Shown piece by piece: positions 26,101-33,801 of a DNA stretch of 64,000 nucleotides. The translations under genes were made by a program, and so were the position numbers. How positions within the stretch are numbered: position 1 is the stretch's first letter; every line of letters starts with the position of its first letter. The DNA comes from Lachnospiraceae bacterium P6A3 (GTDB lineage: Bacteria > Bacillota > Clostridia > Lachnospirales > Lachnospiraceae). Under the pieces are notes generated by a model. That model saw only the letters and a program-made list of their open reading frames with translations. It was not told the origin of the DNA and searched no databases. The DNA lies in contig KL370861.1 in the NCBI GenBank assembly GCA_000702085.1, forward strand, positions 436,911-500,910, given 5' to 3'.

Positions 26101-27353
26101 AAACACTTGCCCAGTTTATATACAGGCAGTTTGCTGAATTATCCGATTCGGAAGAAAGCGTAATAGATAAGCTTGATTATACGGGCATAGATCCCTTGCT
26201 TTCCAAAAACGTTCTTCCTTCTAAGGGAACGGATAAAAAGAGAAGACACGGCAATATTCTTCTCACAGGTGCAACGGGTTTCCTGGGACTTCACGTTCTC
26301 ATGGAGCTTCTGAAAGAACCGGAGAGCTTCGACAATATTTATTGTCTCATAAGACCCACAAAGAGACTTGACCCGCCCAAGCGTCTTAAGAACCTTCTGT
26401 TTTATTTTGAAAACACCGAATGCGAAGAGATGCTGGGAACCAGAATATTTGCCGTATCGGGAAATATCGAGAACAAGAAGATATTTGATGAAGAGATCCC
26501 GGTAAAGTTCGATACGGTAATCAACTGTGCAGCGGATGTCGCACATTTCGCATATGATGACAAGCTGGATAAAGTCAATACCGAGGGAGTACGGAATCTC
26601 CTGAAAATATGCGAGAAGAATGAAGCACGGTTCGTACAGGTCTCAACCATATCGGTATCGGGATTCTACAAGAGCGATTCCAAACCGCTCAGCTTTGACG
26701 AAAGGAATCTCTACGTAGGTCAGACCATCAACAATCAGTACATACTGTCCAAGTACATGGCCGAATATGAATGTCTTAAGGCAATGGCTGACGGTAAGGT
26801 TGACGTAAAGATCATGCGAGTCGGAAATCTTCAGGGAAGACTTTCCGACGGAGAGTTCCAGGTCAATAAGAATAAAAATGCATTTACAAGAAGGCTTGTG
26901 TCTTATGTAAATATCCGGAAGGTTCCCGTAAGCGTTTATGACAGCCTTGTGAATTTCTCACCCGTTGATGAAGTTGCACATATGATCTGTAACCTGTCGA
27001 GACTGCCGATGGACTATACGGTTTTCCATGTTTCACCGGATAAAGAGATTCCCATGAAGCTGTTATTTGATTCTCTGAAGAAGCTGGGATATGAGATTGC
27101 CGTTGTTCCGGATGAAGAGTTCGAAAGCTATGTCCTGGAACTGAAAAACGATAAGGAAGGCCGCGTGATGCTGGAAGGACTGCTTGCAGACAGCCCGGAT
27201 ACGGATTACAGATTCACGAACGTATCACAGAGCTTCACCGACGGTATTATAAAAGATGCCGGTCTTATCTGGGGGGATATCACAGAGGGCTATCTTTCCA
27301 AGTATCTGCAAGTACTCGATGAATTCGGTATATTTGAGGGAGGGAATGTATGA
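23112..27353 (+). CDS. One-module NRPS: condensation-adenylation-PCP-thioester reductase
   Basis: Predicted 1413-residue single-module peptide synthetase. The condensation domain (about 1-430) has active-site HHLLLDG at His127-Gly133 and RHKHYG later. The adenylation domain (about 435-925) has YTSGTTGNPKG at 581-591, GYGPTETT, YRTGDL at 803-808 and the closing GGKLD Lys. The carrier domain has IGGDSLH with phosphopantetheine Ser966. The terminal reductase (about 1045-1413) has TGATGFLG at 1052-1059 and YxxxK (Tyr1210, Lys1214). Such a line should acylate one amino acid and release it as aldehyde or alcohol. A hand-read specificity code is D-I-F-S-L-A-G-I-G-K, with no assignment. An alternative start at 23160 has a better ribosome site. 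The stop overlaps the next gene (ATGA). Confidence 0.93.
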   Translation: MGGDLIRLNPSREAIEMNDLAFPDSPINTVGFRLDLPETDASVLKDAFERVADKTVLLHLELMKKDGVRYLHDTGKPVSGAVLGSITADDADEEWEKDTQSSLPEAGWKAKVWSVKSGGSSLFFLVHHLLLDGYTCMQLAQLVLDEVNGVQTDLSDIDYTRLPEDDENSDGFSPEEQKNFWMHYFDGVQNEATVMRGDPSGCERLRLTYTVPSELLDKINAFEEEKGLKDSAVFGAALSLWLARSGQTQDGVFLMPRLNRENPRQLSAMDCMTMVVPVRNTIREEDSFTEVCRQSMRQAREASRHKHYGIKNITGDLHASGILSGMISEYVLNCIHAGRLRSNVPFSIYENMSGGMSNHLTIAVQRIAGGINMIYDARVGIYDEEKTKDFNDALLYIIEQGVSGEITVGNIDIVADAEKEKLLGVKGKEIPVSDTDSIADLFRKSVEKFTDRPALYAGDESYTYTELDKISSRIANALLAKGVKQGEPVLYKLKRDHRLIPALLGIIKSGAAFIPLDPNYPEKRISYITKDSGASRMIVSTDTVGSDEGIEYLDIDELISYEDDKDPALSIPQDSLAYSIYTSGTTGNPKGVLLTHKGIENITAPDNNPFNREVVKNGKGIVAIGSVCFDISLFEFFVPLFNGCFIELAPEDAMADPRALAVLILKHNANLIHCTPSRLAAYLREESFSDALKSVDAVLSAGEVLPGSLIKELRDVYDVHIYNGYGPTETTIGATITEEGDELSIGKPIANTGILILDDKGRLIPFGALGEICIYGNGVGLGYHNLSEETGKRFKEYFGKRVYRTGDLGRFFDDGRIEYHGRNDFQVKLRGLRIELAEIENCMMSYQGINAACTQVRNMYGRDTLIGFYTKAPGSEIDDGALREYMSGRLASYMVPDILKQIDEMPTTPGGKLDLKKLQQIPVEYVSAYRAPENEYQRIICEVFAKVLGIERVSIGDSFFEIGGDSLHTAELIHNLTEMIPGLKLEFGDIFKYPVPETLAQFIYRQFAELSDSEESVIDKLDYTGIDPLLSKNVLPSKGTDKKRRHGNILLTGATGFLGLHVLMELLKEPESFDNIYCLIRPTKRLDPPKRLKNLLFYFENTECEEMLGTRIFAVSGNIENKKIFDEEIPVKFDTVINCAADVAHFAYDDKLDKVNTEGVRNLLKICEKNEARFVQVSTISVSGFYKSDSKPLSFDERNLYVGQTINNQYILSKYMAEYECLKAMADGKVDVKIMRVGNLQGRLSDGEFQVNKNKNAFTRRLVSYVNIRKVPVSVYDSLVNFSPVDEVAHMICNLSRLPMDYTVFHVSPDKEIPMKLLFDSLKKLGYEIAVVPDEEFESYVLELKNDKEGRVMLEGLLADSPDTDYRFTNVSQSFTDGIIKDAGLIWGDITEGYLSKYLQVLDEFGIFEGGNV

Positions 27354-28822
27354 GTTCTTCAGTAATTTTGCTATGGAGTGTTTCAGCCGTAATATCTTTT
27401 GTGTTTTCAATGATAATGGCAGATGCCACACTGAAGCCCAAGTATCCTAAAGGCAAGATGGTATTCTGGTGGCTTGTGGGTCTCGTATCGGATTTCGTGC
27501 TCGTGTTCGTAAGCTACACCATCAATCCTTTTGTTGATGTAATGAATGCGATCGGACAGTGTATCATCCTGGTTATCTGTCTTATCCTGCTTTACTCCGA
27601 TTCACTTGAGAATAAAGCGTTTATCGGTATGACAATGTCACTTGCCGCAAGCGTAGCGATATTCCTTTTCTGCGGCACCACCGATCAGATCGTCGGAGCA
27701 AGACTCAATCTTTTTGACGAAACCTTCGGACCTTATACCATAAACAATATTCTGTTCTTCTCTGGAATCAAGATTGTCGTTCTTGCGATCATCGCCGTTT
27801 TGTACGTGCTGTTCCTCAGGAAGGCGTTTAAAGACATGCTTCGCCTTGCGGAAGGACAGATGAAGAAGTATATTGTTGCACCCGCATTCTCGGTAGTCGG
27901 TTTCTATATCATCAACATAGTTTCAAACTCTACCGGAATCTATCCCACAAATGCATATTTCGTTCCTCTTTATCTGACCGTATGTACCATATTTGTGGTT
28001 GAGTATATTCAGATATTCTCATCAGTAAGATGGACTGCCGAAGCCAAGAAGGCAGAGCAGGAGAAGGAACGTATCGGTGCGGAGCTTAATGTCGCTACAC
28101 AGATTCAGGCAGACATGCTTCCCAGAATCTTCCCCGCATTCCCCGAGAGAAACGAGTTCGACCTTTACGCTCTCATGAATCCTGCCAAGGAAGTCGGAGG
28201 AGATTTTTATGACTTCTTCCTGATCGATGACGATCATATCGGTCTTGTAATGGCGGATGTCTCCGGAAAAGGAGTTCCCGCCGCACTGTTCATGGTCATT
28301 GCAAAGACCCTTATCAAAAACAGAGCTCAGATGGGCGGATCACCTTCGGAAGTTCTGGCATATGCAAACGATCAGCTCGGAGAAGGAAATGAAGCGGAGC
28401 TTTTCGTTACCGTATGGTTTGCTATAATAGAGATATCAACCGGAAAAGGCGTTGCGGCGAATGCAGGACATGAGCATCCCGCAATCTGCAGGAAAAACGG
28501 AAAGTTCGAGCTGGTTAAATATCGTCATTCACCTGCTGTTGCGACCATTTCCGGAATTGATTTCAAAGAGCATGAGTTTAAGCTTGAGCCCGGTGACAGC
28601 CTCTATGTATATACCGACGGCGTTACCGAAGCTACCAGAAGTGATAACGTTCTTTTCGGAATCGACAGAATGCTGGATGCACTTAACAAGAATCCCGGTG
28701 CGTCACCCGAAGAGATGCTTAAGACCGTACGCTCTGATATTGATGAATTTGTCGGAAGCGCTCCTCAGTTCGATGATATAACCATGTTGGGATTCAAATA
28801 CATGGGGGCGGGAAAGGAGTGA
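27350..28822 (+). CDS. Membrane SpoIIE-type PP2C phosphatase (first)
   Basis: Predicted membrane-bound serine phosphatase, 490 residues. About the first 225 residues are hydrophobic with roughly seven membrane helices and form a sensor of unrecognised type. A short coiled linker (KKAEQEKERIGAELNVATQIQADMLP) leads to the PP2C/SpoIIE domain (about 255-488). Metal-binding motifs are intact: GGDFYDFF, MADVSGKGVPAALFM, AGHEHP, YTDGVTEAT and FDDITML. The domain is almost identical to that of the second phosphatase at 29229, so both probably act on the same STAS protein while sensing different inputs. It overlaps NRPS by 4 bases and the next gene follows at once. Confidence 0.93.
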   Translation: MSSSVILLWSVSAVISFVFSMIMADATLKPKYPKGKMVFWWLVGLVSDFVLVFVSYTINPFVDVMNAIGQCIILVICLILLYSDSLENKAFIGMTMSLAASVAIFLFCGTTDQIVGARLNLFDETFGPYTINNILFFSGIKIVVLAIIAVLYVLFLRKAFKDMLRLAEGQMKKYIVAPAFSVVGFYIINIVSNSTGIYPTNAYFVPLYLTVCTIFVVEYIQIFSSVRWTAEAKKAEQEKERIGAELNVATQIQADMLPRIFPAFPERNEFDLYALMNPAKEVGGDFYDFFLIDDDHIGLVMADVSGKGVPAALFMVIAKTLIKNRAQMGGSPSEVLAYANDQLGEGNEAELFVTVWFAIIEISTGKGVAANAGHEHPAICRKNGKFELVKYRHSPAVATISGIDFKEHEFKLEPGDSLYVYTDGVTEATRSDNVLFGIDRMLDALNKNPGASPEEMLKTVRSDIDEFVGSAPQFDDITMLGFKYMGAGKE

Positions 28823-28824
28823 CA

Positions 28825-29232
28825 ATGAGAGAACTTAACATTGAAGCTTTGATAGAAAATCTGGATCAGGTGCTTGCGTTTGTCGATGAAGAGATCGACA
28901 AGCTTGAGTGCTCTGTCAAGATACGCACCCAGATTGATATTGCGGTTGAGGAACTCTTCGTAAATATCGCTCATTATGCGTACAACCCCGAGACGGGACC
29001 CGCAACCGTGAGAGTGGAAGTCGAGAAGGATCCTCCGGCTATATCCATTACATTTATCGATCACGGTATACCTTACGATCCCCTTGCTAAGGCGGATCCC
29101 GATATTACGCTTTCCGCGGATGAAAGAGAGATCGGAGGCCTCGGAATATTCATGGTCAAGAAGAGCATGGACAGCATAGACTATGAGTATAAAGACGGCC
29201 AGAATATTTTGCATATCAGAAAGTTAATATGA
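28825..29232 (+). CDS. Anti-sigma-type serine kinase (RsbW/SpoIIAB-like HATPase)
   Basis: GHKL-fold serine kinase of about 135 residues. The N box EELFVNIAHYAY supplies the catalytic Glu and Mg-binding Asn, G1 is DHGIPYDP and G2 is IGGLGIFMVKKSMD. RsbW-family proteins hold a sigma factor and phosphorylate their STAS antagonist; here the STAS gene is in the same operon. ATG 28825 follows GGAAAGGAGTG; a GTG at 28819 inside that site is less likely. No sigma factor gene is visible in the 64 kb, so the second binding partner is unknown. The stop overlaps the start of the next phosphatase (ATGA). Confidence 0.92.
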   Translation: MRELNIEALIENLDQVLAFVDEEIDKLECSVKIRTQIDIAVEELFVNIAHYAYNPETGPATVRVEVEKDPPAISITFIDHGIPYDPLAKADPDITLSADEREIGGLGIFMVKKSMDSIDYEYKDGQNILHIRKLI

Positions 29233-30893
29233 AGAACAAAAGATTTAATGTAACAGGACTGGCCGGCAGGCTGATTCTGGGACTGGCGCTTTTCGTCGCA
29301 CTTGTCACCGTCGGTTCTATCATCGTCGGTGTAAATACATATAAAGCATCCACATACAGACATTATAATGATGTCGCTTATCAGGTTGCGCGTTCCGTCG
29401 AACTTCTTCTTGATAAGGATAAACTCAAGGAGTGGAGCAACCTGGCATATGAGTTCAATACCACCGGAGAAGGCGGCACTGAGATAGCTTCCGCAAAAGC
29501 TTCGGATGAGTACAAGAACTGTTTTGATGCATTTACGAATCTTCGCCGCGGAATGGATGTAACCGATATATTCATCGGTGTTGTAAACGGCGACGAGATC
29601 TATTACATTCTGGATACCGATCCCGCCGAAGAAAGAAGATTCGGACTCGGCGACAAAAGCGGCATTGAAGAATATCTCAGTGAGGGACTCCGTGCCATCT
29701 GGGATATGGGATTGCCTTACTACAACGGATATTTCATTCATGAGACATTGTACGGATCCAGCATAACCGCTGTATATCCCGTGGTTTATGAGGGAAAGAC
29801 CATCGCATTTATTGCTGTTGAATCCCCCATGAGAACACTTCAGTCGGATGTGAGCAGTTACATTTTTACCGTTCTGATAATCGTATGTATCATATCGGTA
29901 ATCTTATTTGTACTGACCGCATTTATTCTGGTTAATTCACTTATTAAGCCCATCAAGACCATATCTCACGAAGCGGCATATTTTGTCGAGAATGAAAACG
30001 AGATATCGGAAAATCTCAAGAAGATCAAAAATCATGATGAGATACAGGTTCTTGCGGAGAGCGTTCTTCGCATGGAGATCGGTATCAATGAATACATCTC
30101 CAATCTGACCAAGGTCACTGCGGAGAAGGAACGTATCGGAGCGGAACTTAATGTCGCGACCAAGATCCAGGCCGATATGCTTCCCGGTGAATTTCCGGCA
30201 TTCCCCGAAAGACAGGATTTTGATCTGTATGCTTCAATGAATCCCGCAAGAGAAGTGGGCGGAGATTTCTATGATTTCTTCCTGATCGACGATGATCATA
30301 TCGGTCTTGTTATTGCAGATGTATCCGGCAAGGGAGTTCCCGCAGCTCTTTTCATGGTCATTGCAAAGACTCTTATCAAAAACAGGGCACTTATGGGAGG
30401 ATCACCTTCCGAAGTACTTGCATATGCCAATGAACAGCTGGTAGAGGGAAACGAGGCGGAGCTTTTCGTTACCGTTTGGTTTGCGATAATAGAGCTTTCC
30501 ACCGGAAAAGGAGTTGTCGCAAATGCAGGACATGAACATCCCGCGCTTCGCAGAAAAGACGGAAAATTCGAACTGATCAAATACCGTCATTCACCTGCGG
30601 TTGCAACCATGCCCGGAATGAATTTCAAAGAGCATGAGTTTAAACTTGAACCCGGTGACAGTCTCTATGTATATACGGACGGCGTTACTGAAGCTACCAG
30701 AAGCGATAATGAACTGTTCGGAACGGACAGAATGCTGGAATCGCTCAATAAGGATCCGGATGCGGATCCTAAGACGATGCTTGAAAATGTTCGTGCGGAT
30801 ATCGACGGATTTGTCGGCGACGCACCGCAGTTTGATGATATTACGATGCTCGGATTTAAATATATGGGATCAGAAAAATCTCCAATTGCTTAA
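29229..30893 (+). CDS. Membrane SpoIIE-type PP2C phosphatase with extracellular sensor (second)
   Basis: Predicted 554-residue receptor phosphatase. A first membrane helix (about 10-35) and a second (about 215-240) enclose an external domain of roughly 180 residues. HAMP-like linker SLIKPIKTISHEAAYFVEN follows, then the same PP2C catalytic domain as the 27350 gene (GGDFYDFFLIDDDHIGLVIADVSG, YTDGVTEATR, FDDITML). So it reads an external signal, unlike the first phosphatase with its polytopic sensor. It ends the operon: its stop lies 24 bases inside the convergent transporter gene on the - strand, with no visible terminator. Confidence 0.93.
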   Translation: MKNKRFNVTGLAGRLILGLALFVALVTVGSIIVGVNTYKASTYRHYNDVAYQVARSVELLLDKDKLKEWSNLAYEFNTTGEGGTEIASAKASDEYKNCFDAFTNLRRGMDVTDIFIGVVNGDEIYYILDTDPAEERRFGLGDKSGIEEYLSEGLRAIWDMGLPYYNGYFIHETLYGSSITAVYPVVYEGKTIAFIAVESPMRTLQSDVSSYIFTVLIIVCIISVILFVLTAFILVNSLIKPIKTISHEAAYFVENENEISENLKKIKNHDEIQVLAESVLRMEIGINEYISNLTKVTAEKERIGAELNVATKIQADMLPGEFPAFPERQDFDLYASMNPAREVGGDFYDFFLIDDDHIGLVIADVSGKGVPAALFMVIAKTLIKNRALMGGSPSEVLAYANEQLVEGNEAELFVTVWFAIIELSTGKGVVANAGHEHPALRRKDGKFELIKYRHSPAVATMPGMNFKEHEFKLEPGDSLYVYTDGVTEATRSDNELFGTDRMLESLNKDPDADPKTMLENVRADIDGFVGDAPQFDDITMLGFKYMGSEKSPIA

Positions 30894-32012
30894 GAGATAT
30901 CCGGGGATTACCACGATAATAAAGAATATCCAGCTTGTAATGGTGAAAACTTTGATGAAGTTTTTTCCGCGTCCGGGATATTCTCTTACGTAGATCCTGT
31001 AGTTGATGACGGAAGCAAGTGAACCGATTAGGGAACAGAGTCCCGCGGTATCCGCTCCGTAGATGAGTCCAGAAAAGCTTTCCGAAAAGGGATAGAGAAC
31101 TATCGAAGCGGGAACGTTTGAGATTACCTGACTGAGCAGTATGACCGAAATGTATTCCCTGCCTGCCACGGTTTTTTGCAGGAAAGCTTCGATGGAAGGA
31201 TTTGCGGTAATCGAAGAAGAGAATACGAAAAAGCAGAAGAAGGTTACGAGAAGAACATAGTCCACGCTTTTCAGCAGTTTTCTGTTTACAATAAGTACCG
31301 CAACTATGACGATGCATACCGCCGCGGGCCAGAGATTTGTTCTCGATACTATAACAATAAGGATCATGATAAACAGAGCAAGATAAGTTATACGTCTTGC
31401 TCTGTATTCTTTTTTCCAGGGAGTCAGATTCAGTTTGAATTCGATCTTCTTGCCTTTCTCACGTCTGAAATAAACCAATACGAAAATGATAAGAAGAATT
31501 CCTGAACTTACGCATAAGGGCGACATGTGAAGGATGAACCTTCCCGCACTTACTCCGGATTTATTAAACAGAAAAAGGTTCTGGGGACTGCCGAAGGGCA
31601 TCAGAAGAGAGCCTCTTATGGCCGCAATGTTTTCCATGGATATAATTGGGAGTATGCATTCTTCCCTGCCTACGCTTCTGAACAGCAAAATGGTGAGTGG
31701 GACAAAGATTATCAGCGATACATCATTGGTAACGAACATGGATGTAAAGAATACCCCGAATATAAGGAAGAGCGAAAGGGATGCCATGGTCGAAAAACCG
31801 GAGCTGTATTTTACGAGAGGTCTGAAGAGGTCTTCCTGTTTGAAGCCTTCAAGCACCGTAAGCATCATGAACAGTATGCCCAGTGTGTGCCAGTCGATGG
31901 CGGCAAGAAGTTCTTTTCCGGGCGGTGTTATAAAAAGTGAAACGACTGCCGCAAGTATGGATACGGGCAGCATGGGGTCTTTTTTTATTTTAGCGATAAG
32001 ATTATTAAACAT
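30870..32012 (-). CDS. Ion transporter superfamily permease (SLC13/ArsB-like)
   Basis: Polytopic membrane protein of 380 residues with about ten hydrophobic segments. Motifs typical of the ion transporter superfamily appear: DWHTLGILFMMLTVLEGFKQ, a re-entrant loop FVTNDVSLIIFVPL with its Asn-Asp, and a second loop SQVISNVPASIVLYPFSE. The twin loops resemble anion or sodium-coupled symporters such as citrate, arsenite or CitMHS carriers; the substrate is not predictable. It is transcribed against the operon that ends at 30893 and overlaps its stop by 24 bases. An RNA overlap between the two transcripts is possible. Confidence 0.85.
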   Translation of the reverse strand: MFNNLIAKIKKDPMLPVSILAAVVSLFITPPGKELLAAIDWHTLGILFMMLTVLEGFKQEDLFRPLVKYSSGFSTMASLSLFLIFGVFFTSMFVTNDVSLIIFVPLTILLFRSVGREECILPIISMENIAAIRGSLLMPFGSPQNLFLFNKSGVSAGRFILHMSPLCVSSGILLIIFVLVYFRREKGKKIEFKLNLTPWKKEYRARRITYLALFIMILIVIVSRTNLWPAAVCIVIVAVLIVNRKLLKSVDYVLLVTFFCFFVFSSSITANPSIEAFLQKTVAGREYISVILLSQVISNVPASIVLYPFSESFSGLIYGADTAGLCSLIGSLASVINYRIYVREYPGRGKNFIKVFTITSWIFFIIVVIPGYLLSNWRFF

Positions 32013-32081
32013 GGTTTACTCCAAAAAAATCGTAGTCAATTGTATCACATAGTTTTCGGAAGCTGTATAGGGAATGAAAAC

Positions 32082-32110
32082 TTGCCATATAGTATTCAAA
32101 ACTATATAAT
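32082..32110 (+). promoter_or_regulatory. Promoter of the DUF1836 gene with a dyad inside
   Basis: TTGCCA, 17 bases, perfect TATAAT. The spacer and -10 are crossed by the inverted repeat ATATAGT-N7-ACTATAT (32087-32107), a plausible operator. Promoter calls on both boxes are good. Confidence 0.65.
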
Positions 32111-32175
32111 GTATATTGTTCCATGCATTACAAATTTTTATGGAGTCTGAGGGCTTATGCCCCGTAGTCATACAG

Positions 32176-32796
32176 ATGAGCGAAGAAAAATTTACAGAAA
32201 CAGTAGAACGTGCCATAGATAATCTCAGGACTATCAATACCATTTCACCGGACGAATTTCCGGCAATGGATCTTTATATGGATCAGCTTACTACCTTTAT
32301 GGACAGAAAGCTTTCGGGGCTTGTAAGAAAGCCTTCCAAGGACAAGGTTCTTACCAAGACAATGATCAACAATTATGCCAAGAACCATCTGATCCAGCCC
32401 CCTGTTAAGAAGAAATATTCCAAGGAGCATATGCTTGAGCTCCTGTTTATATTCTATTTCAAGTCTTTCCTTTCCATCGGTGATATCCAGACCCTTCTTT
32501 CACCTCTTGCGGAGGAGCTTGACGGAAAAGGCTATACCGCCGAAAGGCTTTATGCCCAGATGATCCAGGCAGGAAAGGGAGCCAGAGGAAAGCTTAAAAA
32601 GGACCTTGATGAGAAGGTTGAGAAGGTGGACCGTGCATTTGACGATGCTCCGGAGGACGAAAGAGAGTATCTCAAGAAATTCAGCTTCATCTGCCAGCTG
32701 GGATATGATATTTATCTGAAGAAGACCATTATCGAGCATATGATAGACGATATGGCGGAAGAGCAGTTTTTAAGGGAAACACCCGACGATAAATAA
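32176..32796 (+). CDS. DUF1836 domain-containing protein
   Basis: Predicted 206-residue cytoplasmic protein of the DUF1836 family, often described as DNA-binding or regulatory. Visible features include a leading helix-rich region, then KPSKDKVLTKTMINNYAKNHLIQPP, which reads like a MerR-like winged helix recognition segment (TxxMINNYxK), and further helices rich in Leu and Lys. The start is uncertain: ATG 32176 is used, but ATG 32140 would add 12 residues. The promoter at 32082 contains an inverted repeat, which hints at self-control. A bidirectional terminator follows. Confidence 0.75.
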   Translation: MSEEKFTETVERAIDNLRTINTISPDEFPAMDLYMDQLTTFMDRKLSGLVRKPSKDKVLTKTMINNYAKNHLIQPPVKKKYSKEHMLELLFIFYFKSFLSIGDIQTLLSPLAEELDGKGYTAERLYAQMIQAGKGARGKLKKDLDEKVEKVDRAFDDAPEDEREYLKKFSFICQLGYDIYLKKTIIEHMIDDMAEEQFLRETPDDK

Positions 32797-32800
32797 CAGG

Positions 32801-32833
32801 AAAAAAGACATCTCAGAAGCGGGATGTCTTTTT
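32801..32833. terminator. Bidirectional terminator between DUF1836 and the response regulator
   Basis: AAAAAAGACATC / GATGTCTTTTT around a ten-base loop. The hairpin touches the stop codon of the - strand gene, and its A and T tails serve both directions. Confidence 0.85.
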
Positions 32834-33593
32834 ATTTGCTGTATTTTTTTGAAACAAAGAATTGCTTGAGGGTTTTGATGAGATCTTCCTTGTTTATGGT
32901 TTTCAGAAGATATCCGGCAGGCCTTAAGCTCATGACCTTCATAATGCTTTCCTTATCATTTTTGCCGGTAAGGAACATTACGGGGATTCCCGATATCTCG
33001 GGATCGGATTTCATCATCTCATATACTTTCGGGCCGTTTGTTATAGGCATCTCATAGTCCAGCAAAAGAAGGTCTATGGAATTGTTCGACATATGATTTA
33101 TGGCCTGAAGTGCCGAGGATGCGATGGTTACGTTAAAATCGTATTTGAGCCATTCTCTTATGATCTTAAGGTAGGTGGCGTCGTCATCCACGACGAGTAT
33201 GTTCTTTTTCTGGGTGAAATCGTCCGAAGTGTATTTGTTCATATCACTTATAAGCCTTGCCATATCCAGCGGCCTGGCCATTGTGTCGCACAGCGAAGCC
33301 TGGGGAACGGTCCTGCATATATACTGGAATTCATCGGGACCGCCGATGAGGTACAAAAGCATGTTTTCTTCTATGCACAGATCTTTCAGGTAAGACAGTG
33401 CAGAGGATACAAGGTCTATCGTCTCCACGCCGTCCGTATAAAAAAGTATGAGGGAACAATCATCCTTGAATTTACGGATGGAATTAACGTTTACCGGCTC
33501 TTCGAGCACATTAAAGCCCGCTTTGATCAGTCCGCCGGTAATGGCACTCGTCATGAAATTTTTCTCTTTTCGGATGAAAAGTATCGATGACAT
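32832..33593 (-). CDS. Two-receiver response regulator without output domain
   Basis: Predicted signalling protein of 253 residues. Residues 131-250 are a full receiver: acidic pair VDDD at 135-138, phosphoacceptor Asp179 in LLLDYEMP, FLTGKND and the Lys of GYLLKTI. Residues 1-120 look like a second, degraded receiver: an ILFIRKE first strand, LILFYTDG in the phosphoacceptor position and ARPLD in place of KP. No DNA-binding or enzymatic domain follows, so it should work by protein contact. No histidine kinase is adjacent. The gene is divergent from the SPFH gene at 33802. Confidence 0.88.
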   Translation of the reverse strand: MSSILFIRKEKNFMTSAITGGLIKAGFNVLEEPVNVNSIRKFKDDCSLILFYTDGVETIDLVSSALSYLKDLCIEENMLLYLIGGPDEFQYICRTVPQASLCDTMARPLDMARLISDMNKYTSDDFTQKKNILVVDDDATYLKIIREWLKYDFNVTIASSALQAINHMSNNSIDLLLLDYEMPITNGPKVYEMMKSDPEISGIPVMFLTGKNDKESIMKVMSLRPAGYLLKTINKEDLIKTLKQFFVSKKYSK

Positions 33594-33723
33594 CAGCGTT
33601 ACCTCATTTCGATGATTATATATTGTATATGGTTTGTCTGCTCCATGAAAGTGACAGAATTATTAAATGTTTGTAAAGCAGTGCCGATAGTGGAAAAAAG
33701 CACCTGCAGAGACCTTGATTTTC

Positions 33724-33752
33724 TTGCAAGAAAGGCGATTTTTAGGTATAAT
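33724..33752 (+). promoter_or_regulatory. Sigma-A promoter of the SPFH-Tim44-pcrA group
   Basis: TTGCAA, 17 bases, perfect TATAAT. It ends 49 bases before the SPFH start, with AGGAGGG near the ATG. Confidence 0.7.
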
Positions 33753-33801
33753 TTTATCGCTGTGAATTTTATGGCAATCTATCTACAGGAGGGATACTAA
33801 A

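Noticed and set aside
23112-27353. Frameshift or separate dehydrogenase at the reductase part
   Set aside because: The frame is open from condensation to reductase and the carrier-reductase linker is normal, so it is one protein.
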